A model generated the notes under the pieces. That model had not been told where the DNA came from and searched no databases. It was given only the letters and a program-made list of their open reading frames with translations. From Mycobacterium sp. 141 (GTDB lineage Bacteria; Actinomycetota; Actinomycetes; Mycobacteriales; Mycobacteriaceae), in NCBI RefSeq assembly GCF_000382405.1, contig NZ_KB908255.1, positions 441,861-505,860 of the forward strand: 64,000 nt of DNA. Direction: 5' to 3'. A program made the translations under genes and the position numbers. This document shows, one piece after another, positions 26,476-34,149 of this stretch. The stretch's first letter is position 1, and each line of letters begins with the position of its first letter.

Positions 26476-27248
26476 TGGATCTGACCCAACGACTGGCCGG
26501 CAAGGTAGCCGTCATCACGGGCGGTGCCAGCGGTATCGGACTGGCCACCGGCAAGAGGCTGCACGCCGAGGGCGCCATGATCGTGGTGGGTGACATCGAC
26601 CCCAGCACCGGCCAGGCCGCTGCCGACGAACTCGAAGGTCTGTTCGTGGCCGTCGATGTCGCCGATCAGGCAGCCGTGGACAATCTCTTCGACACGGCCG
26701 CTTCGACATTCGGCGGCGTCGACATCGCGTTCAACAATGCCGGGATCTCGCCGCCGGAAGACGACCTCATCGAGAACACCGAACTGCCGGCGTGGCAGCG
26801 GGTGCAGGACGTCAACCTCAAGAGCGTGTACCTGTCGTGCCGGGCTGCGCTGCGGCACATGGTGCCCGCGGGCAGGGGGTCGATCATCAACACCGCGTCG
26901 TTCGTCGCGGTGATGGGCTCGGCGACATCGCAGATCTCCTACACCGCGTCCAAGGGCGGGGTGTTGGCGATGTCGCGCGAGCTCGGTGTGCAGTACGCGC
27001 GCAGCGGCATCCGGGTCAACGCGCTGTGCCCCGGGCCGGTGAACACTCCGCTGTTGCAGGAGCTGTTCGCCAAAGACCCCGAACGCGCGGCGCGGCGCCT
27101 GGTGCACATCCCGCTGGGCCGGTTCGCCGAACCCGAGGAGGTGGCGGCCGCGGTGGCGTTCCTGGCCAGTGACGACGCATCGTTCATCACGGGCTCGACG
27201 TTCCTGGTCGACGGGGGCATCAGCTCGGCCTACGTGACACCCCTGTGA
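26475..27248 (+). CDS. short-chain dehydrogenase/reductase (Rv2857c-like)
   Basis: A 257-residue classical SDR. ITGGASGIGLATGKRL is the cofactor site, with VGDID after the second strand suggesting NAD(H). NNAGIS, the catalytic Ser in INTASF, and the YTASKGG Tyr-Lys pair are all present. It overlaps aldC by one base and is probably in the same pathway, reducing or oxidising an alcohol or aldehyde intermediate. The substrate is unknown. Confidence 0.9.
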   Translation: MDLTQRLAGKVAVITGGASGIGLATGKRLHAEGAMIVVGDIDPSTGQAAADELEGLFVAVDVADQAAVDNLFDTAASTFGGVDIAFNNAGISPPEDDLIENTELPAWQRVQDVNLKSVYLSCRAALRHMVPAGRGSIINTASFVAVMGSATSQISYTASKGGVLAMSRELGVQYARSGIRVNALCPGPVNTPLLQELFAKDPERAARRLVHIPLGRFAEPEEVAAAVAFLASDDASFITGSTFLVDGGISSAYVTPL

Positions 27249-27265
27249 CACCCTGGTAGCTCGCC

Positions 27266-28012
27266 ATGACAGCCGAACCGGACTCGCAGCAACCGGCCGC
27301 TTCCGCCGCGGAGGTCACGGCCGATTCTCTGCTGCGGCCGGTCCGGCTGGGCAATGCGTTCGAGGAAACCGTGGGCCGGCTGCTGGAGACCATCCGCCTC
27401 GGCGTGCTGGCACCCGGTGAATCGCTGCCGCCGGAACGCGAACTGGCCGCCCGGCTCGGGGTCAGCCGCGACACCGTGCGGGAGGCGATCAAGTCGCTGG
27501 CCGACGCCGGATATCTGGTGTCCCGGCGCGGCCGGTACGGCGGCACGTTCCTGTCCGAGCAGTTGCCGCGGCACCCCACCGAGGTGGCCCGGCCCGGTCG
27601 GGGGGAGATCGACGACGCGCTGCGGCTGCGGGAGATCCTCGAGGTGGGAGCGGCCAGGATGGCGGCCGGGCGCACGCTCAGCGCGGCCGAACGCGACGGA
27701 CTGTTCTCGCGACTGGCCGATGTCCGGGGTGCGCCGCCGGATGACTATCGGCGGCTGGATTCGCGGCTGCACCTGGCAATCGCCGAGGCCGCCGGTGTGC
27801 CATCGCTGGTGCCGCTGGTTGCCGAGAACCGGATGCGGCTCAATGCGTTGCTCGACCAGATCCCGCTGCTGGTGCGCAACATCGCGCACTCCGACGAACA
27901 GCACGAGGCCATCGTCATCGCGATCCTGGCCGGCGATGCCGACAGCGCGGCCGCGGCGATGCTGGCCCACGTCACCGGGTCGGCCGCGCTGTTGCACGGC
28001 TTCTTGGACTGA
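27266..28012 (+). CDS. FadR-type GntR transcriptional regulator
   Basis: A 248-residue regulator. Residues about 35-100 are the winged helix-turn-helix of GntR proteins (GVLAPGESLPPERELAARLGVSRDTVREAIKSLADAGYL). The C-terminal FCD domain is all-helical with metal-type residues in LRLREILEVGA, RLHLAIAEAAG and DEQHEAIVIAI. It lies 17 bases after the SDR gene and most likely controls the hydrolase-aldC-SDR operon in response to a pathway intermediate. Confidence 0.88.
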   Translation: MTAEPDSQQPAASAAEVTADSLLRPVRLGNAFEETVGRLLETIRLGVLAPGESLPPERELAARLGVSRDTVREAIKSLADAGYLVSRRGRYGGTFLSEQLPRHPTEVARPGRGEIDDALRLREILEVGAARMAAGRTLSAAERDGLFSRLADVRGAPPDDYRRLDSRLHLAIAEAAGVPSLVPLVAENRMRLNALLDQIPLLVRNIAHSDEQHEAIVIAILAGDADSAAAAMLAHVTGSAALLHGFLD

Positions 28013-28035
28013 CCGCGCTGGGCTACATTCGAAGC

Positions 28036-28365
28036 GTGGACCAGCCCGAAAGCCAGGTGCAGATCGACCGGGCGACCTCAGCGTTGGCAGACGTCGACAC
28101 CGTGGGCTGGGCGCGGCGGTTCGACCTGCTGTCCGATCCGCACCGACTCGAGATCCTGTTGTGCCTGCACAAGGCGCCCGGCATCTGCGTCGGAGACCTG
28201 GCCGCCGCGCTGGGACGCTCGGAAAATGCCGTCTCGCAGGCCCTTCGGGTGCTCCGTGATCAGGGCTGGGTGAGCTCGGTCCGGGTGGGGCGGATGGTCA
28301 GTTACCGCCTGGAGGACGAGGTGGTCCACGATCTGCTGCACTGGCTCGGCGCACGGCACGGCTGA
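28036..28365 (+). CDS. ArsR/SmtB-family metal-sensing repressor
   Basis: A 109-residue winged-helix repressor. LLSDPHRLEILLCLHKAPGICVGDLAAALGRSENAVSQALRVLRDQGWV is the DNA-binding core. The last helix, DEVVHDLLHWLGARHG, has His and acidic residues spaced as in alpha-5 nickel/cobalt sensors such as NmtR and KmtR; Cys residues in LLCLH and GICVGD are a possible second site. The neighbouring nickel/cobalt permease, with an operator-like palindrome over its promoter, supports a Ni/Co sensing role. It starts with GTG, 23 bases after the GntR gene. Confidence 0.8.
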   Translation: MDQPESQVQIDRATSALADVDTVGWARRFDLLSDPHRLEILLCLHKAPGICVGDLAAALGRSENAVSQALRVLRDQGWVSSVRVGRMVSYRLEDEVVHDLLHWLGARHG

Positions 28366-28370
28366 ATTAC

Positions 28371-28408
28371 CTGTTTATCTAGACAGATGAAAAGATGAGT
28401 TCTACGCT
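28371..28408 (+). promoter_or_regulatory. nicT promoter with overlapping operator
   Basis: TAGACA (28380-28385), 17 bases, TACGCT (28403-28408), then six bases to the nicT ATG. The palindrome CTGTTTATCTAGACAG at 28371-28386 (six of eight arm positions pair) covers the -35 element. This is the expected layout for repression by the adjacent ArsR-type protein, with a leaderless transcript starting at or near the ATG. Confidence 0.65.
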
Positions 28409-28414
28409 CGGTCG

Positions 28415-29509
28415 ATGAGCATCGGCACGTTGACCGAGAGCACCACCCCCACCCGCTTCGACCGTGCCGACTGGGTGTCGATCGCCGCCACCGGCGGGTT
28501 CGTGGCACTTCTGCACATCATCGGCTGGGGTGTGCTCGTGATCGGCGTGGCGCCGCAACACATCACGCTCGGATCGGCCGGGGTGTTCGGTGTGGGCCTC
28601 GGCGTCACCGCCTATCTGCTCGGCGTGCGGCACGCCTTCGATGCCGACCACATCGCCGTCATCGACAACACCACCCGCAAGCTGGTCGGGGAGGGCACCC
28701 GGTCACTGTCTGCGGGTTTCTGGTTCTCGCTGGGACATTCGAGTGTGGTGTTCGGCCTGGCGTTGTTGCTGGCGCTGGGTGTGCGGGCGCTGGTCGGCCC
28801 GGTCCAGGACGAGGGCTCGCCGATGTTGCAGACCCTTGGCTTGATCGGTTCGCTGGTGGCCGGAACGTTCCTGATCCTGATCGGGCTGACGAATCTGATT
28901 GCCGCAGTGGGGATCGCCAAGGTGTTCCGGGCGATGCGCACCGGCGAACTCGACGAGCAGGAGCTCGAACGCCAGCTCGCCCGTCGGGGCTTTCTGGCGC
29001 GCCTGCTCGGCCGGGTGATGGGTCGGGTGAACAAGCCGTGGCATCTGTACCCGGTCGGGTTCCTGATGGGATTGGGATTCGACACGGCCAGCCAGGTGGC
29101 GTTGTTGGTACTGGCGGCCGGGACGGCGGCATTCACCCTGCCGTGGTATGCGGTGCTGGTGCTGCCGGTGCTGTTCGCCGCGGGCATGAGTCTGTTCGAC
29201 ACCCTTGACGGCATCTTCATGACGAGGGCCTACGGCTGGGCATTTCTGCAGCCGGTCCGCAAGGTGTACTACAACCTGACGGTCACAGTGCTCTCGGTGA
29301 TCGTCGCGCTGGTCATCGGGGTCATCGTGCTGGCCGGTCTGCTGGTGGATCGTCTCGGCATCACCTCGGGCCCGCTCGCGGTGATCGGGTCGGCCGACCT
29401 GGAATTCGCGGGCTTTGCCATCGTCGGCATCTTCGTGGTCAGCTGGATCGCCGCCCTGGCCATCTGGCGGTTCGGCCGGATCGAGGAACGCTGGAGCACG
29501 CAGACCTAG
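28415..29509 (+). CDS. nicT: nickel/cobalt permease (NiCoT family)
   Basis: A 364-residue, roughly eight-helix permease that imports Ni2+ and/or Co2+. The signature HAFDADHIAVIDN (H-x4-DH) in TM2 binds the metal, and LGHSSVVF and LGFDTASQVALL are further family motifs. Nickel would serve urease or hydrogenase, and cobalt the B12 genes found in this window. Its stop codon overlaps the convergent mtr stop. Ni versus Co preference cannot be read from sequence. Confidence 0.92.
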   Translation: MSIGTLTESTTPTRFDRADWVSIAATGGFVALLHIIGWGVLVIGVAPQHITLGSAGVFGVGLGVTAYLLGVRHAFDADHIAVIDNTTRKLVGEGTRSLSAGFWFSLGHSSVVFGLALLLALGVRALVGPVQDEGSPMLQTLGLIGSLVAGTFLILIGLTNLIAAVGIAKVFRAMRTGELDEQELERQLARRGFLARLLGRVMGRVNKPWHLYPVGFLMGLGFDTASQVALLVLAAGTAAFTLPWYAVLVLPVLFAAGMSLFDTLDGIFMTRAYGWAFLQPVRKVYYNLTVTVLSVIVALVIGVIVLAGLLVDRLGITSGPLAVIGSADLEFAGFAIVGIFVVSWIAALAIWRFGRIEERWSTQT

Positions 29510-30891
29510 TCGGCGAGCCCCAGCAGCGCGTTCTCGATCACCTCGGGCAGCGCCGGGTGGATCCAGTACTGCCCGCGCGCCACGTCGTGGGCGGTCTGGC
29601 CGAAGCTCATCGCCTGGATCAGCGGCTGGATGATCGACGACGCCTGATAGCCCATGATGTGCGCGCCGAGGATCTTCCCGGTGGCGCGTTCGCCGACGAG
29701 CTTGGCGATGCCGGTGGTGTCCTCCATAGCCCAGCCGTACGCGGTGTCGCCATAGTTCTGCACCTTGACCACGAGGTCGTGGCCGGCATCGCGGGCTTCC
29801 GCCTCGGTCAGGCCCACCGTGGCGATCTGCGGATCGGTGAACACCGCCGACGGCACGAACCGGTGGTCGCTGCGCACGAGGTTGCCCGTGTCGTCCCAGT
29901 CGCGCAGCAGGTTCTCCCTCACCACCCGGGCCTCGTGATTGGCGACATGCTTGAGCTGGTACTCCGACGACACATCGCCGAGCGCGAAAATTCCACGCGC
30001 TGTCGTGCGTTGGAAGTCATCGACGATCACCCGCCCGTCCTCGTCCACTTCCACACCCGCCAGGTCGGCGTCGAGCAGGTCCCCGTTGGGAATCCGTCCG
30101 GTGGCCACGAGTAGCACGTCGGCGGGCAGGGTCTTGCCGTCGTCGAGTTCCAGAACGATCTGATCGCCGTTCTGGTGGGAGCCGACCACGTTCTCGTGGG
30201 TGCGCAGGTCCCATTTTTCGGCGGCCAGCGCGGTGAACCGACGCCAGATGGTCTCGTCGCAGTGCGTCAACAGGCCGGCGCCGCGGACCACGATGGTGAC
30301 CCGCACCCCCAGCGCGGAGAAGATGTGGGCGAACTCGGCTGCCACGAACCCGCCACCGACGATCACCAGATGCTCGGGCAGCGTGGGAATCCGCATGATG
30401 TCGTCGCTGGTGTAGTACGTGACGCCGCACTGCGCGATGGCAGGTGGGATCCGGATGCGGGACCCCGCGGCGATGACCACCTGGTCAGAGCTGAACTCAT
30501 CGCCGTCCGCGGTGCGCAGGGTGTAGCGACCGTCGGGCAGTTTCGGGCCGAATCGGGTGTGTCCGGGGTACACCGTGATGTTCTCATCGGAGCGGCGGTA
30601 CCGTTCGCCGTCGGCCGCGATCGGATCGATGCGGCCGAACACCCGTGACACGATGTCGGGCCAGCGCACCTTGTCGATGTGGGAGTCGATGCCGTACTTC
30701 GCACTGTCGCGGATCGTGTCGGCTACTTCGGCGGCGTAGACGAACATCTTCGTCGGGATGCAGCCGACGTTGAGGCAGGTGCCGCCGAAGGTGCCCTGCT
30801 CGCAGATCGCCACCTTCTTCTCGGCGTAGCGCTCGTCGAGAACGCTGTTGCCCGAACCGGTGCCGATGATCGTCAGGTCATAGTGCTCCAC
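29506..30891 (-). CDS. mtr: mycothione reductase
   Basis: This 461-residue FAD-dependent disulfide reductase keeps mycothiol reduced with NADPH. TIIGTGSGNSVLDERYA binds FAD, GGTCLNVGCIPTK holds the redox Cys pair, VIVGGGFVAAEFAHIFSALG binds NADPH, and HPALPEVIENALL carries the His-Glu pair of the partner subunit. The GTG at 30891 gives the expected MEHYDLTIIG start; the longer frame upstream is inside the hydrolase gene. It follows that hydrolase by eight bases on the same strand. Mycothiol is an actinobacterial thiol, which supports the taxon. Confidence 0.95.
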   Translation of the reverse strand: MEHYDLTIIGTGSGNSVLDERYAEKKVAICEQGTFGGTCLNVGCIPTKMFVYAAEVADTIRDSAKYGIDSHIDKVRWPDIVSRVFGRIDPIAADGERYRRSDENITVYPGHTRFGPKLPDGRYTLRTADGDEFSSDQVVIAAGSRIRIPPAIAQCGVTYYTSDDIMRIPTLPEHLVIVGGGFVAAEFAHIFSALGVRVTIVVRGAGLLTHCDETIWRRFTALAAEKWDLRTHENVVGSHQNGDQIVLELDDGKTLPADVLLVATGRIPNGDLLDADLAGVEVDEDGRVIVDDFQRTTARGIFALGDVSSEYQLKHVANHEARVVRENLLRDWDDTGNLVRSDHRFVPSAVFTDPQIATVGLTEAEARDAGHDLVVKVQNYGDTAYGWAMEDTTGIAKLVGERATGKILGAHIMGYQASSIIQPLIQAMSFGQTAHDVARGQYWIHPALPEVIENALLGLAD

Positions 30892-30899
30892 GTCAACCT

Positions 30900-31928
30900 C
30901 TATCCGGAAGGTATTGCGCTCGACTGTGATTGCGAATCCAGGTAGCTGACCAGCCACCGGTTGAGCTCGCGGTAGGCGGTGGCCCGCGGTTCGGCCACCG
31001 ACAAGAAGACGTCGTGCTTGGCGTCGGTGATCGGGACGATTGTGCTGCGGTTGCCGACGCACCCGGCCCACCGAGCGATCTGGCTGACGTCGAGCACGGC
31101 GTCGCCGCGCTGGATGGCTGCGGGGTCGGGGGTTTCGGTGACGCTGTGGTCTGACCGCAGGATCAGATTGGGCACCCCGACATCCAGCCCGCGGTGCAGC
31201 CGGGCCTGGCCGCGCCGGATGGCGTTGATCCACCCGAATGTGATGGGGAAGCCACCCAACGGTTTCCAGTCGAGGTTGTAATCGAACTCACCGCCGTAGT
31301 CGCGGTGCAGGCTCGTGCCGTAACCACCTTCGGTGGGTTTGCGCGCCACGCTCAGCTTGCGCAGCCGGGCGAGCGCGACCAGCGCGGCCGAGGTCGGTGC
31401 GGTCCGCAGGATGGCCGGGCCGTGTAGGTCGAAGAACGGGCTGTTGAGGATCAGGCCACCGACGTTGTGGGCGGCCAACCCGCCGCGGTGGCGCAGACTG
31501 TCGAGGAACAGCGTCACGATCAGGCCACCGGCGGAGTGGCCGCAGAGGCAGACTCGGGCACCGCCGGTGTCGGCGGCGATGATCTCCAACGCCCGGACCA
31601 GTTCGGCGTCGTAACGGCTCAGGTCGGTCGTGAAGTGCGGGGTCTGGCCCTCGCGCCGGGACCGGCCGCACTTGTGCAGATCGATCGCGTAAAAGGCGAA
31701 TCCACGCTCGGCGAACCGGTCGGCGAGCTCGGTGTGGAAGAAATAGTCGGTGTAGCCGTGCAGGGCCAGGACCGAATGCCCGGCGCCACCGGCAGTGCCG
31801 CCGTCACCCCGGCGCACCAGCGTGGCGACCAGATCGCCCTCGCCGTCAGGATCCGACCCGAGCGCGATCGTGTGCTGCCAGAAGCCGGGTAGTACATCCG
31901 GCACCCAAACGGGCTCCCGTGACGTCAC
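30900..31928 (-). CDS. alpha/beta hydrolase, monoacylglycerol-lipase-like (Rv2854-like)
   Basis: A 342-residue serine hydrolase. [13 protein letters not shown] forms the oxyanion hole, [14 protein letters not shown] carries the nucleophile Ser, and the DAKHDVFLS His near the C-terminus and an Asp in LRSDHSV complete the triad. [12 protein letters not shown] and the inserted cap resemble lysophospholipases and monoacylglycerol lipases. The GTG start at 31928 lies inside a perfect 16-bp palindrome. It is upstream of mtr in the same orientation, as in M. tuberculosis. Confidence 0.83.
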   Translation of the reverse strand: MTSREPVWVPDVLPGFWQHTIALGSDPDGEGDLVATLVRRGDGGTAGGAGHSVLALHGYTDYFFHTELADRFAERGFAFYAIDLHKCGRSRREGQTPHFTTDLSRYDAELVRALEIIAADTGGARVCLCGHSAGGLIVTLFLDSLRHRGGLAAHNVGGLILNSPFFDLHGPAILRTAPTSAALVALARLRKLSVARKPTEGGYGTSLHRDYGGEFDYNLDWKPLGGFPITFGWINAIRRGQARLHRGLDVGVPNLILRSDHSVTETPDPAAIQRGDAVLDVSQIARWAGCVGNRSTIVPITDAKHDVFLSVAEPRATAYRELNRWLVSYLDSQSQSSAIPSG

Positions 31929-31931
31929 GGG
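31916..31931. promoter_or_regulatory. perfect 16-bp palindrome over a hydrolase start codon
   Basis: CCCGTGACGTCACGGG is fully self-complementary and contains the GTG start of the minus-strand hydrolase. It lies 153 bases from the divergent mqo start. A regulator bound here could block the hydrolase-mtr transcript. The stop-free coding overlap means it may also be chance. Confidence 0.35.
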
Positions 31932-32083
31932 TTCACCCTACTGGCGGTAGCGGCTGCTGGGGTGACCGACAGCACTGGTACGCCCGCTCACCGATTGGTC
32001 GGGTCACGATAATCTTGGCAGGAGAAACAGCCGTCGAAGTGACGCGCGCTGCAACATCGCAACATGAAGGACGAGCGATTCAG

Positions 32084-33586
32084 GTGTCTGACGCAAAGGT
32101 AGCTGGGACCGAGAAGACCGACGTCGTCCTGGTGGGTGCGGGGATCATGAGCGCCACGTTGGGTGCGTTGCTCCGCCTGCTGGAACCGGACTGGTCCATC
32201 ACCCTCGTCGAGCGCCTGGACGCCGCCGCCGCCGAGAGCAGCGACCCGTGGAACAACGCGGGCACCGGGCACTCCGCGCTGTGTGAGCTCAACTACACCC
32301 CGGAGAGCACCGGCGGCACCATCGACATCGCCAAGGCCGTCAACATCAACGAGCAGTTCCAGGTGTCGCGGCAGTTCTGGGCCTACGCGGCCGAGAACGG
32401 CGTGTTGCCCGATGTCCGCAGTTTCCTCAACCCGATCCCGCATGTCGGCTTCGTGCATGGCGCGCAGAACGTCGACTACCTCAAGCGCCGCTACGACGCG
32501 CTGGTGGGAAATCCGCTGTTCGCCTCGATGGAGTTCATTGACGACAAGGATGAGTTCTCTCGTCGGCTGCCGCTCATGGCCAAGGGCCGCGACTTCTCCG
32601 ACCCGGTGGCGTTGAATTGGACCCAGACCGGTACCGACATCGACTTCGGCTCGCTGTCGCGCCAGCTGATCGGTTTCGCGGCGCAGCGCGGTATGGACAC
32701 GCTGTTCGGACAAGAGGTGCGCGATCTGCACAAGGAATCCGACGGCAGTTGGACGGTCAAGGTTGTCAACCGTCGCACCGGCACCAAGCGCAAGATCAAC
32801 GCCAAGTTCGTGTTCGTCGGCGCCGGGGGCGGGGCGCTGCCGCTGCTGCAGAAATCCGGCATCCCGGAGGCCAAAGGGTTCGGCGGGTTCCCGGTCGGTG
32901 GGGCATTCCTGCGTACCGACAACCCGGCGTTGACCGCAGCACATCAAGCCAAGGTGTACGGGCTGCCCCCACTGGGTGCCCCACCGATGTCGGTGCCGCA
33001 CCTGGACACCCGCGTGATCAACGGCAAGTCGTGGCTGCTGTTCGGCCCGTTCGCGGGGTGGTCACCCAAGTTCCTCAAGCAGGGCAAGGTCACCGACCTG
33101 CCGTTGTCGGTCAAGCCCAACAACATCATGTCGATGCTGGGGGTCGGGTTCACCGAGATCGGTCTGGTGAACTACCTCGTCGGCCAGCTGTTGCTGAGCG
33201 AGGCTGACCGGGTCGACACGCTGCGTGAATTCGCGCCCAGCGCAGTCGATTCCGATTGGGAGCTGGACGTCGCCGGACAGCGCGTGCAGGTGATTCGGCG
33301 TAACGGCGCCGGCGGTGTGCTCGAATTCGGCACCACTGTGCTCTCCGCGTCCGACGGCAGCATCGCCGGCCTCCTGGGTGCGTCGCCCGGGGCGTCCACC
33401 GCCGTGCCTGCCATGCTCAACGTGCTCGAACGGTGCTTCGCCGACCGCTATGCGGGCTGGACGCCCAAGCTCAAGGAGATGGTGCCGTCACTGGGCACCA
33501 AACTGTCCGATGAGCCCAAGCTGTACGAGGAGGTGTGGGCGTGGGGTACCCGGGCGTTGCAGCTCGACACCCCGGCCGACGCGTGA
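32084..33586 (+). CDS. mqo: malate:quinone oxidoreductase
   Basis: A 500-residue FAD-dependent membrane-associated enzyme that oxidises malate to oxaloacetate and passes electrons to menaquinone, in place of or beside NAD-dependent malate dehydrogenase. [22 protein letters not shown] is the FAD site; [18 protein letters not shown] and [19 protein letters not shown] are family hallmarks. The frame is open from 31919, but the GTG at 32084 gives a start ([18 protein letters not shown]) like M. tuberculosis Mqo. A GATAAT at 32008-32013 may be its -10 element. Confidence 0.94.
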   Translation: MSDAKVAGTEKTDVVLVGAGIMSATLGALLRLLEPDWSITLVERLDAAAAESSDPWNNAGTGHSALCELNYTPESTGGTIDIAKAVNINEQFQVSRQFWAYAAENGVLPDVRSFLNPIPHVGFVHGAQNVDYLKRRYDALVGNPLFASMEFIDDKDEFSRRLPLMAKGRDFSDPVALNWTQTGTDIDFGSLSRQLIGFAAQRGMDTLFGQEVRDLHKESDGSWTVKVVNRRTGTKRKINAKFVFVGAGGGALPLLQKSGIPEAKGFGGFPVGGAFLRTDNPALTAAHQAKVYGLPPLGAPPMSVPHLDTRVINGKSWLLFGPFAGWSPKFLKQGKVTDLPLSVKPNNIMSMLGVGFTEIGLVNYLVGQLLLSEADRVDTLREFAPSAVDSDWELDVAGQRVQVIRRNGAGGVLEFGTTVLSASDGSIAGLLGASPGASTAVPAMLNVLERCFADRYAGWTPKLKEMVPSLGTKLSDEPKLYEEVWAWGTRALQLDTPADA

Positions 33587-33599
33587 CGGCGGTAGGCAT

Positions 33600-34085
33600 A
33601 TGACCGTCGCTCCTCGTCGCAGCTGGGCCAAGGACCTCGACGCCGCAACGCTTTACGAGTTGCTCAAGCTGCGGATCGAGGTTTTCGTGGTGGAGCAGGC
33701 ATGCCCATATCCCGAGCTGGATGGTCGTGACCTGCTCGCGGAAACCCGGCACTTCTGGCTCGAAGACCGCTACGGCGAGGTGGTCTCCACGCTGCGGCTG
33801 ATGGAGGAACATCCCGGAGGGGAGAAGGCTTTTCGGATCGGGCGGGTGTGCACCAAGCGTGATGCGCGTGGCCAGGGGCATGCCGCCCGGCTGATGCAGG
33901 CCGCCCTGGCCGAGGTCGGCGACTATCCGTGCCACATCGACGCCCAGACCTATCTTGAGGAGATGTACTCCCGCCACGGCTTCGTGCGTGACGGGGACGA
34001 ATATCTCGATGACGGCATCCCGCATGTGCCGATGGTGCGCCCCGGTGCCCGTAGCGACGAGCGCTTGCGCGAGGAGCCGATGTGA
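33600..34085 (+). CDS. ElaA-like GNAT acetyltransferase (Rv2851c-like)
   Basis: A 161-residue GNAT protein. LYELLKLRIEVFVVEQACPYPELDGRDLLAETRHFW is the ElaA-type N-terminus and IGRVCTKRDARGQGHAARLMQAAL the acetyl-CoA site. HIDAQTYLEEMYSRHGF is the last conserved block. The final ten residues, [10 protein letters not shown], come from the first unit of a 32-bp repeat, so the original protein probably ended shortly after MVRPGA. The stop overlaps the GTG of the first micro-ORF. The acceptor is unknown. Confidence 0.87.
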   Translation: MTVAPRRSWAKDLDAATLYELLKLRIEVFVVEQACPYPELDGRDLLAETRHFWLEDRYGEVVSTLRLMEEHPGGEKAFRIGRVCTKRDARGQGHAARLMQAALAEVGDYPCHIDAQTYLEEMYSRHGFVRDGDEYLDDGIPHVPMVRPGARSDERLREEPM

Positions 34086-34117
34086 CTGACGAGCGCTTGC
34101 GCGAGGAGCCGATATGA
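34082..34117 (+). CDS. micro-ORF 1, 11 codons, from 32-bp repeat
   Basis: GTG start overlapping the acetyltransferase TGA stop; it would encode [11 protein letters not shown]. Its own TGA overlaps the ATG of the second micro-ORF by four bases. GAGGAG of the preceding repeat unit sits six bases before its start. It is likely a translational-coupling device rather than a functional peptide. Confidence 0.45.
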   Translation: MTDERLREEPI

Positions 34118-34149
34118 CCGACGAGCGCTTGCGCGAGGAGCCGATATGA
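34114..34149 (+). CDS. micro-ORF 2, 11 codons, from 32-bp repeat
   Basis: ATG start with GAGGAG just upstream; it would encode [11 protein letters not shown], the same peptide as micro-ORF 1. Its TGA overlaps the chelatase ATG at 34146, completing a chain acetyltransferase - micro-ORF 1 - micro-ORF 2 - chelatase in which each stop overlaps the next start. Confidence 0.45.
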   Translation: MTDERLREEPI

